Positions 40,441 through 48,092 of a stretch of DNA of 64,000 nucleotides are shown here, in pieces. The stretch lies in assembly GCF_015234585.1 (NCBI RefSeq), contig NZ_JADFCM010000008.1:496001-560000 (forward strand), given 5' to 3'. Below the pieces are notes generated by a model that was not told the origin of the DNA, searched no databases, and saw only the letters and a list, made by a program, of their open reading frames with translations. The position numbers and the translations under genes are program-made. Numbering within the stretch: the first letter of the stretch is position 1; each line of letters starts with the position of its first letter. Source of the DNA: Pseudalkalibacillus hwajinpoensis. GTDB taxonomy: Bacteria; Bacillota; Bacilli; Bacillales; Guptibacillaceae.

Positions 40441-41235
40441 ATGAACTATGCCGTATCGGTAACAGATACAACAAAAACAAACGAAATTGAAAAGAGCGGA
40501 CTGCAGCTATTAGCATTTCTTGATACATATAAGAGTGCACTGCATGAAATTACGACCGTTGAGGAGCCGCCAAGAGGGATTGTTTTCCACGATTTAGAAT
40601 CAGCCACAAAGCTGTATTCGACGATTCCATTGCCTGCCTACACTTCGAGAGACTTGATCCACTTAACCCCTTTACTAGACACGTGGAAAGATATTTATCT
40701 ATCCACGGTAAAAGATGTGAAAGAGGCAGCGGATTATTATGAAAACCTTGAAATGGTCGATGTAGCAGAGCTTGTTGCCCATGAATTCACGCACCACGCT
40801 GACTTCTTCCATTCAGAATTTGATGATTGGGAAGAAGAGAATGCGAATGATATGTGGTTCGAAGAAGGCATCTGCTTCTACTTACCTCGAAAACTCTTAA
40901 TGTCAGAAGAGCGATTTGAAAAAGTGATGAAGGTGGAGCGATTGTTAATTGACGCTCATAAAGAAAAGTATGGGGAATACACGCTAGACGCATTTGGAGA
41001 AGCGGGATATCGAGGTGGAGACGACTTCTCTTATTCGGCTGCGTTTTATGATTATTGGAGAAGTACGAATACAGTTGCTGAGCTAATTGAAGGCTACTGC
41101 GAAGGCAATGTACGTGAGCTTATTCGCTTATATCGTGAGTGGGTAGAAGGCGGAGAAAAAGGCCGCCTTCAGGATTACTTTATTAATAGGTTTGGACTTT
41201 CGGATGAAGTGGCAAGAGGGCTTTGGTTGAGGTGA
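40441..41235 (+). CDS. Putative zinc metallopeptidase (HExxH)
   Basis: This 264-residue cytoplasmic protein has a zinc-peptidase motif HEFTHH at 114-119 (two His ligands and catalytic Glu), followed about 30 residues later by WFEEGICFYLP, which can give the third, Glu ligand, so it looks like a gluzincin. No signal peptide or membrane helix is seen. I start at ATG 40441 behind GGAGGGGG. Its substrate is unknown, and no partner gene is adjacent. Confidence 0.7.
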   Translation: MNYAVSVTDTTKTNEIEKSGLQLLAFLDTYKSALHEITTVEEPPRGIVFHDLESATKLYSTIPLPAYTSRDLIHLTPLLDTWKDIYLSTVKDVKEAADYYENLEMVDVAELVAHEFTHHADFFHSEFDDWEEENANDMWFEEGICFYLPRKLLMSEERFEKVMKVERLLIDAHKEKYGEYTLDAFGEAGYRGGDDFSYSAAFYDYWRSTNTVAELIEGYCEGNVRELIRLYREWVEGGEKGRLQDYFINRFGLSDEVARGLWLR

Positions 41236-41274
41236 GGTAGGGTAGTAGTTTGGTTCGACATATTATGACGTAAA

Positions 41275-41299
41275 GCGGGTGGTGCCTGGCACCATCCGC
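41275..41299. repeat. GGTGCCTGGCACC palindromic repeat
   Basis: GCGGGTGGTGCC and GGCACCATCCGC are inverted copies (eleven of twelve positions) around one T. It is the third member of the GTGCC-GGCAC repeat set in this window. It may also weakly terminate the peptidase transcript. Confidence 0.55.
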
Positions 41300-41343
41300 T
41301 TCCTGTTTGCAATCATCTACTAAAGTAATAGACTACATCTCCT

Positions 41344-41371
41344 TTTACTTTGGAACAAACTGTATTATAAT
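41344..41371 (+). promoter_or_regulatory. Promoter of the lar operon
   Basis: TTTACT (41344-41349), a 16-base gap and TATAAT (41366-41371). The predicted start lies at about 41378, exactly where the leader stem begins. Confidence 0.5.
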
Positions 41372-41377
41372 TAATGT

Positions 41378-41454
41378 GTTGCAAAATGCAAATTGTTTGT
41401 TGGTAGATTATCTAAAGAGTTAATTTCGATGGACTTATTTTGCAACGTTTTTTT
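41378..41454 (+). promoter_or_regulatory. lar leader: 5'-end-closing stem with terminator-like T-run
   Basis: The first ten transcribed bases, GTTGCAAAAT (41378-41387), are perfectly complementary to ATTTTGCAAC (41437-41446), which is followed by G and T7. The stem encloses 49 bases including the small palindrome TAGATTATCTA. This is the architecture of an attenuator or riboswitch that decides between termination and read-through into larE. Alternatively the TTGCA-AAA-TGCAA palindrome (41379-41391) is a DNA operator, perhaps for the PrpR-like regulator. I match it to no known riboswitch class. Confidence 0.5.
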
Positions 41455-41462
41455 ACGAATAT

Positions 41463-41477
41463 TTGTAAGCGGTTTCA
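41463..41477. promoter_or_regulatory. CcpA cre site before larE
   Basis: TTGTAAGCGGTTTCA fits the cre consensus WTGNAANCGNWNNCW at every position. It lies downstream of the promoter, where CcpA blocks elongation. The lar operon is therefore probably repressed by preferred sugars. Confidence 0.75.
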
Positions 41478-41543
41478 TAGTTATCGAGTCGAAGTGAAGA
41501 ACTCAGTGATTCAATGATGGAATACATAAGGAGTGAGGTCATC

Positions 41544-42353
41544 ATGTTAAGCGACAAATATCAAAAGTTGCAAGAAATAGTGCAAGAGATGCAAAGTATT
41601 GTGGTCGCGTTTTCTGGAGGCGTAGACAGTACTTTATTATTAAAAGTTGCGGTTGATGTTCTTGGGAAAGAAAATGTTCTTGCGGTCACGGCTGATTCGG
41701 AAACGTACCCGAGCAGTGAATTAGAAGAAGCGAAGCAGCTCGCTTCATTAATTGGTGCGCATCATCAAGTGATTAAGACGTCTGAGCTTGCGATTCCTGG
41801 GTATACAGAGAATGATGAAAACCGCTGTTACTTTTGCAAAAATGGCTTGTTTGAAGAGGTTGTTCCGATTATGCGGGAGAAAGGATTTCAAAATGTTGTA
41901 TATGGCTTAATTGCAGATGACATGAGCGAGCACAGACCGGGAGTCCGGGCTGCAATAGAGCATGATGTACGCGGACCGCTTCAAGAAGCAGAACTTTATA
42001 AAGATGAAATTCGCACGCTCTCGAAGGAGTTAAACCTTCCTACATGGGAAAAGCCTTCGTTTGCTTGTTTATCTTCGCGAATTGCGTATGGAGAGGAAAT
42101 TACACAGGAGAAGTTAACGAAAGTCGATAAGTCTGAGGCTTACTTAAAGAGCCTCCGAATTCGACAGGTTCGTGTGCGAACACACGGTGATATGGCTCGG
42201 ATCGAAGTCGAACCACAGGATATGCCGCTTGTAATGACGAACCATAGAAGCATTTCGAAGAAGCTGCAGTCCTTTGGGTATCAATACGTTACGATTGATT
42301 TGGATGGCTACAAGAGCGGAAGCATGAACAAAGTCTTAGCAGGAACCGATTAA
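41544..42353 (+). CDS. larE: LarE, sulfur transferase for the nickel-pincer cofactor
   Basis: LarE adds sulfur to the nicotinate-derived precursor of the nickel-pincer nucleotide used by lactate racemase. The N-terminal PP-loop is AFSGGVDSTLL. The conserved ENRCYFCKNGLFEEV and SFACLSSRIAYG segments provide three cysteines; in some LarE enzymes three cysteines hold a [4Fe-4S] cluster that supplies sulfur catalytically, in others a single Cys is sacrificed. I choose ATG 41544 (269 residues) behind AAGGAGTGAGG; ATG 41514 lacks a site. It is the first gene of the lar operon. Confidence 0.93.
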   Translation: MLSDKYQKLQEIVQEMQSIVVAFSGGVDSTLLLKVAVDVLGKENVLAVTADSETYPSSELEEAKQLASLIGAHHQVIKTSELAIPGYTENDENRCYFCKNGLFEEVVPIMREKGFQNVVYGLIADDMSEHRPGVRAAIEHDVRGPLQEAELYKDEIRTLSKELNLPTWEKPSFACLSSRIAYGEEITQEKLTKVDKSEAYLKSLRIRQVRVRTHGDMARIEVEPQDMPLVMTNHRSISKKLQSFGYQYVTIDLDGYKSGSMNKVLAGTD

Positions 42354-42368
42354 GAGGGGGAAGACAGC

Positions 42369-43136
42369 ATGGGAGCAGCAAGCTTAGAAGATGTTCTAAA
42401 TCAGGTGAAAGAAGGTAGCCTGGATGTAAAGGAAGCGAAGACGTTGCTATCGTCTTTTGAAGATATCGGGTTTGCGAAAGTCGATCATCAGCGGGAAGAC
42501 CGAACTGGATTTCCGGAAGTAATCTATGGCGAGGGAAAGACTGTTGAGCAAATGATCGATATTATCCAGTCTTTAAAGAAGAACACGAACCGTGTTCTCG
42601 CGACAAGGATTACGGAAGAAAAAGCGGCTAAAATCATGAACATAGTAGCTGATCTTGATTATAATGAGTCAGCTCGGACGCTATTTTGGAAGCATCCTGA
42701 AGAACCAGCTCTTCTCTATAATGGCTATATTGCGGTGTTGTGTGCAGGCACGTCGGATTTACCTGTTGCAGAGGAAGCGGCAGTAACAGCAGAAGCGTTC
42801 GGAGCTTCAGTTAAGCGAATGTATGATGTTGGAGTAGCGGGGATTCATCGTTTGTTTCATCACCTGGAGGAGATCGAAAATGCTACGGTAGCGATTACGG
42901 TAGCCGGGATGGAAGGCGCACTGACGAGTGTTGTCGGAGGTTTGATTAGTAATCCGATTGTAGCAGTGCCAACGAGTATTGGCTATGGCGCAAATTTCCA
43001 GGGGCTGTCGTCGTTACTATCCATGCTTAATGCATGCTCACCAGGCATTAGTGTGATGAATATCGACAATGGGTTTGGTGCAGGTTACTATGCAACATTG
43101 ATTCATAAAAATCATCGCAAAACGATAGTCGAATAG
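42369..43136 (+). CDS. larB: LarB, nicotinate adenine dinucleotide carboxylase/hydrolase
   Basis: LarB carboxylates the pyridinium ring of nicotinic acid adenine dinucleotide, the first step of nickel-pincer cofactor synthesis. The protein is 255 residues with a PurE-like C-terminal half: VLCAGTSDLPVAEEAAVTAE, YDVGVAGIHRLF, TVAGMEGALTSVVGGLI and AVPTSIGYGA. An N-terminal LarB-specific part contains DHQREDRTGFPEVIYGEGKT. It lies 15 bases after larE with an AGAGGGGG site. Confidence 0.95.
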   Translation: MGAASLEDVLNQVKEGSLDVKEAKTLLSSFEDIGFAKVDHQREDRTGFPEVIYGEGKTVEQMIDIIQSLKKNTNRVLATRITEEKAAKIMNIVADLDYNESARTLFWKHPEEPALLYNGYIAVLCAGTSDLPVAEEAAVTAEAFGASVKRMYDVGVAGIHRLFHHLEEIENATVAITVAGMEGALTSVVGGLISNPIVAVPTSIGYGANFQGLSSLLSMLNACSPGISVMNIDNGFGAGYYATLIHKNHRKTIVE

Positions 43137-43149
43137 AGGGTGGATGAGA

Positions 43150-43884
43150 ATGAGAACATTATATCTTGATTGTTTTTCTGGCATAAGCGGGGATATGACA
43201 ATTGGTGCGCTACTTGATCTTGGAGGAGATTCAGCTCTCCTTGAGAGAGAAATTGCCAAATTAGACATTGAATCGGAATACAAGCTAGAAACGTATAAAG
43301 TAGTAAAAAAAGGCGTGTCTGCTACAAAGTTTGATGTGGTCCTAACGGAGCATGAAGGGGGTCATCACCACCGTAATTATTCTGATATTGTCACGATGAT
43401 CACCAAAGCGGATTTAAATGAAAACGTGACAGCGATGGCTCTTTCTATTTTCGAAAAGATTGGGAGAGCGGAAGCTAAAATACATAACATGGCGTTTGAA
43501 AAGGTTCACTTTCACGAAGTTGGGGCAGTGGACTCTATTGTAGATATTGTAGGGGCTAGTATTTTGATTGATTCATTGGATATATCAAGAATCATCTCAT
43601 CCCCTGTGCCGGTTGGAAATGGGCGGATTCGCATTGCTCATGGGTTATATCCTGTACCTGCACCTGCAACGTTAGAGTTGCTGAAGGGGATCCCGATTCA
43701 ACGCACGGAAATTAAAGGTGAATTAACAACGCCAACGGGTGGTGGGATCTTAGCAGCCCTTGTGAACGAATTTGGACCAATGCCTTCTTTTACAATCGAA
43801 GCAATCGGTTATGGTGCAGGAACGAAGGATTTCTCGGATCATCCAAATGTGCTTCGAGCAATACTCGGAAGAGATGAGCGGTAA
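43150..43884 (+). CDS. larC1: LarC1, N-terminal part of nickel insertase LarC
   Basis: The 244-residue product starts with the canonical LarC sequence MRTLYLDCFSGISGDM and has the FEKVHFHEVGAVDSIVDIVG metal-site region and the LTTPTGGGILAAL motif. The stop falls after ILGRDER, just before the LarC2 half. LarC uses CTP to insert nickel into the pincer cofactor. In Lactobacillus plantarum the two halves are joined by programmed frameshifting. Here the second half is in the +1 frame and has its own strong ribosome site. ATG 43150 has correct spacing from GAGGG; ATG 43144 is too close. Confidence 0.92.
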   Translation: MRTLYLDCFSGISGDMTIGALLDLGGDSALLEREIAKLDIESEYKLETYKVVKKGVSATKFDVVLTEHEGGHHHRNYSDIVTMITKADLNENVTAMALSIFEKIGRAEAKIHNMAFEKVHFHEVGAVDSIVDIVGASILIDSLDISRIISSPVPVGNGRIRIAHGLYPVPAPATLELLKGIPIQRTEIKGELTTPTGGGILAALVNEFGPMPSFTIEAIGYGAGTKDFSDHPNVLRAILGRDER

Positions 43885-43897
43885 GGGAGGAGAGAGG

Positions 43898-44374
43898 ATG
43901 TCACAGCGATTTCCCCATGGTGAAGAACATATTGATCAGGAGATGATCAAGGTGGAGGTCAACCTTGATGATATGCCTGGCGAGTGGCTAGGGTATGTAA
44001 TGGAAAAACTATTCGATTGTGGTGCGAATGATGTGTTTTATTCGTCCATTTACATGAAGAAAAACCGCCCAGGCGTGTTGCTTCAGCTCTTATGCGATCA
44101 AACGAAATTAGATGATATTAAGGCTGTTTTGTTCTCTGAGACGACAACGCTTGGTATTCGCTATTTCCCGATATCTGTTCACCGCTTAGCAAGAACGTTC
44201 TATCAAGTGGAAACCGTCTGGGGGAATGTCACGATTAAACAGGGAATTCATGAAGGGAAAGTCGTTGAGAACGCCCCGGAGTATGAAGACTGTCGAGTTA
44301 TCGCAGAGCAAAATAGTATTCCAATAAAAGAAGTTTATAAACATGTGTGGGAAAAAATACCAGAAAACAAGTAG
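43898..44374 (+). CDS. larC2: LarC2, C-terminal part of nickel insertase LarC
   Basis: This 158-residue protein is the C-terminal half of LarC: VEVNLDDMPGEWLGYVMEKL, then DVFYSSIYMKKNRPGVLLQL and TTLGIRYFPISVHRLAR, the usual LarC_C segments. It starts at ATG 43898 behind GGGAGGAGAGAGG, 13 bases after the LarC1 stop, so separate translation is likely. Its frame is open back to 43772, overlapping larC1, so a frameshifted full-length LarC is also possible. It completes a larE-B-C set, but no larA is in this operon; a LarA homologue is at 53717. Confidence 0.9.
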   Translation: MSQRFPHGEEHIDQEMIKVEVNLDDMPGEWLGYVMEKLFDCGANDVFYSSIYMKKNRPGVLLQLLCDQTKLDDIKAVLFSETTTLGIRYFPISVHRLARTFYQVETVWGNVTIKQGIHEGKVVENAPEYEDCRVIAEQNSIPIKEVYKHVWEKIPENK

Positions 44375-44419
44375 ATATCTCCTTCTAACACAGCAACTTG
44401 GATCAGGAGGTAAACAGGA

Positions 44420-46198
44420 ATGATAAAAGCACTAGTCATTGCTCCTTATGAAGGGTTAATTGAAATCATGAGAGAGATTTCTGAGGAAGTGGATGATTTT
44501 GAACTACATACGGAACTAGGTAACTTGTATGAAGGAGTCGAAGTTGCCCGCCGTTCTGAAACTAATGGCTTCGATTTGATCATTAGCCGGGGTGGAACTG
44601 CTTCATTAGTTAAGGAAGTCGTTTCCATACCCGTTATTGATATACAAGTGTCTGGTTATGATATTCTTCGTCTTCTAACGCTAGTTAAAGGGTTTTCGGG
44701 TAAGGCTGCGATTGTTGGGTTTCCGAACATCTCTCAAGGAGCGGCGACGATCTGTAACTTATTAGATCTCGACATTAATACGATCACTATTATGAAAGAT
44801 GTAGAAGTAGAAGGTCGCTTGAAGGGATTGAGAGCTGAAGGCTATGAAGTTGTCATCGGTGATGTTTTCACGGTGGAAGCGGCTAAACAGTTAGGTATGA
44901 ATGGGGTTCTGATCACTTCAGGAAAAGAAGCAGTCATGGAGTCGCTGGATGAAGCAAGGAGAGTGTATCAGCTATTCTCGAAATTGCATGAGGAAGTTTC
45001 AGTCTATCAATCCATTATTGACGTAGATGAACGAATGATTGGTGTCATGAATATGGAAGGGAAGGTTAAGTGTGCCAATCAACACTTTAACGCTGAATTC
45101 TCCAATGCAATGATTGAAAACCTTCCTGAGATGAAAGAGATCATTCAGAGCGTTTACAAAACTAGGACCAAACAACAGAACATGCTGACTCTTCATAATC
45201 AGCTATGGAATGTCTCAGCTTCTCTGAATGAACAATATGTTATTTTATATTTCGAGAAAGCTTTTTCGAATCAAACGCAAAGGCAGTCTGAAGAGGGCAA
45301 ACAGTATGCGGTTGATGTGCAAACGACCGTTCCGCATGTTCTTATGACGGGTAAAAGTAAGCAAATCCAGGAAGTCATGAAACAAGTTGATCAGTATAGT
45401 CAAATGGATGAACCACTATGGATCATTGGGGAGACTGGTAACGGGAAAGACGCCGTCGCGCAATCCATCTATTTGAAAAGCAAGCGAAACAATGAACCGT
45501 TTATTACGATTCATTGTGAGTTATTGAAAGAAGGACAGTTAACGGAGTTACTGAATGAGGACTTCTTTAGGTACCATACGAATGGAATCGTTTATTTAAA
45601 AAGAATGGATCGGTTAGACACTTACTCACAAAAAGAATTGTATCAGTATATCAATACAAGCACTGGAAAAATGCCAAGGTGGATTGTTTCATCTAAAGAT
45701 GAAATTGCCATTCATGAACGTGATGGTACGATCGATCACGATTTATTTACCCTCTTAGGCCGTTTGATTATTTATATCCCGCCGCTTAGAGAGCGCGTGC
45801 AGGATATTGAGGATCTCATTCCTGTGTTTATCTCAGAATTTCATTCGAAATATAGCAAACAAATTGTTGGTATTCGACAAGAGGCGATGAAAGAACTAAT
45901 CGATTACGAATGGCCACGTAATGTCGATCAACTGAAACAAGTGATTGAACAGCTTGTTTTACATTCTCATTCCTATTACTTAGAGAAAGAAGAAGTATCA
46001 TCGTTCATGACGTTGTTAAAACAGCGCATGGAAGTAAATGATGTTGCAAGTAATCAAATCGAAGTAAGCGGTACACTAAAGGAGATTGAGAAACAAGTGA
46101 TTACTAAAGTTCTAGAAGAGGAAGAAATGAATCAATCGAAGGCAGCCAAACGACTCGGTATCAATCGTTCAACATTATGGCGCAAGCTTAAATCCTAA
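44420..46198 (+). CDS. PrpR-like regulator with degenerate sigma54-type AAA domain
   Basis: This 592-residue protein starts with a PrpR_N ligand-binding domain (about 1-190; FDLIISRGGTASLV), then a PAS-like region (200-285) and an AAA domain (310-530). The C-terminal Fis-type HTH is NQSKAAKRLGINRSTLWRKL. The AAA domain keeps a Walker A (GETGNGKD, 337-344), but the Walker B stretch reads GIVYLKRMDR, without the expected acidic pair. Only about 22 residues separate IHCELL from that stretch, so the GAFTGA sigma54-contact loop is missing. It therefore cannot act as a normal sigma54 activator and probably works as a TyrR-like sigmaA regulator. A CAGGAGG site precedes the ATG. It likely controls the lar and neighbouring operons. 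Confidence 0.88.
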   Translation: MIKALVIAPYEGLIEIMREISEEVDDFELHTELGNLYEGVEVARRSETNGFDLIISRGGTASLVKEVVSIPVIDIQVSGYDILRLLTLVKGFSGKAAIVGFPNISQGAATICNLLDLDINTITIMKDVEVEGRLKGLRAEGYEVVIGDVFTVEAAKQLGMNGVLITSGKEAVMESLDEARRVYQLFSKLHEEVSVYQSIIDVDERMIGVMNMEGKVKCANQHFNAEFSNAMIENLPEMKEIIQSVYKTRTKQQNMLTLHNQLWNVSASLNEQYVILYFEKAFSNQTQRQSEEGKQYAVDVQTTVPHVLMTGKSKQIQEVMKQVDQYSQMDEPLWIIGETGNGKDAVAQSIYLKSKRNNEPFITIHCELLKEGQLTELLNEDFFRYHTNGIVYLKRMDRLDTYSQKELYQYINTSTGKMPRWIVSSKDEIAIHERDGTIDHDLFTLLGRLIIYIPPLRERVQDIEDLIPVFISEFHSKYSKQIVGIRQEAMKELIDYEWPRNVDQLKQVIEQLVLHSHSYYLEKEEVSSFMTLLKQRMEVNDVASNQIEVSGTLKEIEKQVITKVLEEEEMNQSKAAKRLGINRSTLWRKLKS

Positions 46199-46217
46199 GC
46201 TTGCGTCTCTTTTTTTG
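46181..46217 (+). terminator. Terminator overlapping the end of the PrpR-like gene
   Basis: CGCAAGCTTA is perfectly complementary to TAAGCTTGCG across AATCC, followed by TCTCTTTTTTT. It includes the last codons and stop of the gene, and ends the lar transcript. Confidence 0.9.
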
Positions 46218-46560
46218 CGAATATGATGAGCCATTTTCATGTTAAAAGAAAATTAAGTTATCAGTGTGCAACGTAGTAGACGTACGACTTGGAGAGGCGA
46301 TAACGCTAGCTTATGTGGAAAGAAGGCATATCCTAAAACGATATAAGGTTTAATTTCGGAACGAACGCTTCTGAATATCTACCAGTTTATCGGAAACAAG
46401 TTAAAGTGAAAGGTAGATTCGGACATAAGGCGACTCATTGCGCTAAAAAGCGTAAAACCCCTGGCATTGCTGAAGTAGCCAAGGAAAATTGTAAACAAAG
46501 GATCTCATTACTTCACTGTTCAAAGGATTAATTTTTAGAAAAATTAGATTAATTTAATAT
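46218..46560. other. Gene-free stretch
   Basis: No supported gene. A frame open from about 46338 to 46533 encodes a basic peptide with two or three Cys (RFGHKATHCAKKRK) but has no start codon or ribosome site; it may be a remnant or chance. Confidence 0.35.
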
Positions 46561-46566
46561 AAGTTG

Positions 46567-46596
46567 TTGTAATAGTTAGAAATTTGTGATTATAAT
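46567..46596 (+). promoter_or_regulatory. Promoter before the GntR gene
   Basis: TTGTAA (46567-46572), an 18-base gap and a perfect TATAAT (46591-46596), about 58 bases before the GntR start. Confidence 0.5.
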
Positions 46597-46653
46597 ACTT
46601 GTAGGACGACCGACGTAGGAGGTTGATCCAATTCACAAAAAGTGGTGATCTTG

Positions 46654-47379
46654 ATGAAATTGGCAACCAGATCCTTGTATCTACAGGCCAGAGATATGAT
46701 TTATGAATTGATCAACGACAACTTAGAACCGATGGACAAAATTCCATCTGAACAGAAGCTATCCAAAGAGCTAGGAGTAAGTAGAAATACGATTCGTGAG
46801 GCGATTCGCACGTTAGAACAAGAGGGATTTCTATTTAGTAGGCAAGGAGTTGGAACTTTCGTCATCGGTTCGAAAAACAGCTTAAAAACAAACATTTCAA
46901 CATTGGAGAGCTCGACAAACATCATTAAAGCTCACGGGTACAACCCAGGAACTGTGAATGTACACTCTTCTGTACAAGCCGTTTCATCAGAAATGAAAAA
47001 GACCCTTTCATTAGAAGAGGATGAAGATGAAATTTTCTATATCGAACGGGTTCGGACGGCAAATGATGATCCTGTCGTTTATGTAGAAGATTACGTTCCT
47101 TATCGCTTAGGAATGGAGCATGAATATCAAGAAATTTATTACGAGTCTCTACTCGATTTCCTCGAGAATTTCGACCTTAGTGTCTCATTCTCTGTCTGTT
47201 CAATCAAAGCGGTCATCAGTGATGAAAAAGTGGCCAACAAGCTTAAACTTACCGAACAATGCGCTCTTCTATTATTGAAACAGACGCACTACTCCAATAC
47301 TGGAAAACCTGTCTTATATTCAGACAGTTACTATTTAAGTGATAATTTTGAGTTCAATGCCATTCGAAAAAGAGGTTAA
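46654..47379 (+). CDS. GntR/HutC-family transcriptional regulator
   Basis: This 241-residue regulator has a GntR winged helix (ELINDNLEPMDKIPSEQKLS, then ELGVSRNTIREAIRTLEQEG) and a UTRA effector domain with FYIERVRTANDDPVVYVEDY and LKLTEQCALLLLKQTHYSN. It starts best at ATG 46654, close behind GGTGAT; GTG 46642 is an alternative. It is the first gene before the ECF transporter and nucleoside-catabolic operon, 74 bases ahead of it, and so is the likely local repressor of that operon. The effector would be a pathway intermediate; none can be named. Confidence 0.88.
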   Translation: MKLATRSLYLQARDMIYELINDNLEPMDKIPSEQKLSKELGVSRNTIREAIRTLEQEGFLFSRQGVGTFVIGSKNSLKTNISTLESSTNIIKAHGYNPGTVNVHSSVQAVSSEMKKTLSLEEDEDEIFYIERVRTANDDPVVYVEDYVPYRLGMEHEYQEIYYESLLDFLENFDLSVSFSVCSIKAVISDEKVANKLKLTEQCALLLLKQTHYSNTGKPVLYSDSYYLSDNFEFNAIRKRG

Positions 47380-47453
47380 AGGGAGGTGCACTACATAAAC
47401 CGTCGGATATGCTTAGGGGGCACATTTGGGTTTAAAAAGGGGAGGAAACTTAA

Positions 47454-48092
47454 ATGAGTAAAGTGGTACAAGCAGTTTCTAAAAGCAGAAAAATGAAAGG
47501 GCTTACAACGGTTGATATCGTGCTTATGGCAATTCTCGCGATCGTTAACGGTGTAGCGATGACGTACATTGCGATGTTAAATCAGCTGCTTACTGCACTC
47601 GGTGGACCGATCCTGACTTCGGTCACATTAGGGCTTTATAGTATCTCAGGAGTACTTGCTGCTTATATTATCCGCAAGCCTGGAGCGGCTTTCTTCACAC
47701 TGACGCTAGCTGGAGTTGTGCAAATCATCTCTGGAAATCCGAACGGGTTAATCTCCATGACGGCAGCTGCTACTGATGGGCTAGGGGTCGAATTAGGATT
47801 TATGTTGTTCCGTTATAAACGTTGGGATTGGTTGAGTACAAGTGTAGCTGGACTTTTTGCTGTTCCGCTATGGTTCATCATCGCCGCCTTCTGGTTCGGT
47901 TATTACAAATGGGGCATGTCTATTCTTCTCATAGCATTCGTTGTTCGTTGCTTTAGTGGCATCCTGTTATCAGGTTGGTTAAGTAAATTAATCGGGGACC
48001 TGCTCGTACGTACTGATATTTTGAAAGGATTCAACATTCATAAGCAACATAAGAAAGGGGTGAATGTCAGTGAAACCCATCATTCAGCTTAA
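47454..48092 (+). CDS. ECF transporter S component, YkoE-like
   Basis: This 212-residue protein has five or six membrane helices and resembles the YkoE family of ECF substrate-binding subunits: TTVDIVLMAILAIVNGVAMT at the start, then LLTALGGPILTSVTLGLYSI and GNPNGLISMTAAATDGLGVE. YkoE of B. subtilis imports thiamine precursors, but here the operon is full of nucleoside and sugar enzymes, so the substrate may well be a nucleoside. GGGGAGG precedes ATG 47454. It overlaps the ATPase gene by 29 bases. Confidence 0.82.
   Translation: MSKVVQAVSKSRKMKGLTTVDIVLMAILAIVNGVAMTYIAMLNQLLTALGGPILTSVTLGLYSISGVLAAYIIRKPGAAFFTLTLAGVVQIISGNPNGLISMTAAATDGLGVELGFMLFRYKRWDWLSTSVAGLFAVPLWFIIAAFWFGYYKWGMSILLIAFVVRCFSGILLSGWLSKLIGDLLVRTDILKGFNIHKQHKKGVNVSETHHSA

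Noticed and set aside
46338..46533. Basic Cys-containing frame in the gap before GntR
   Set aside because: No start codon or ribosome site, and no family recognised.
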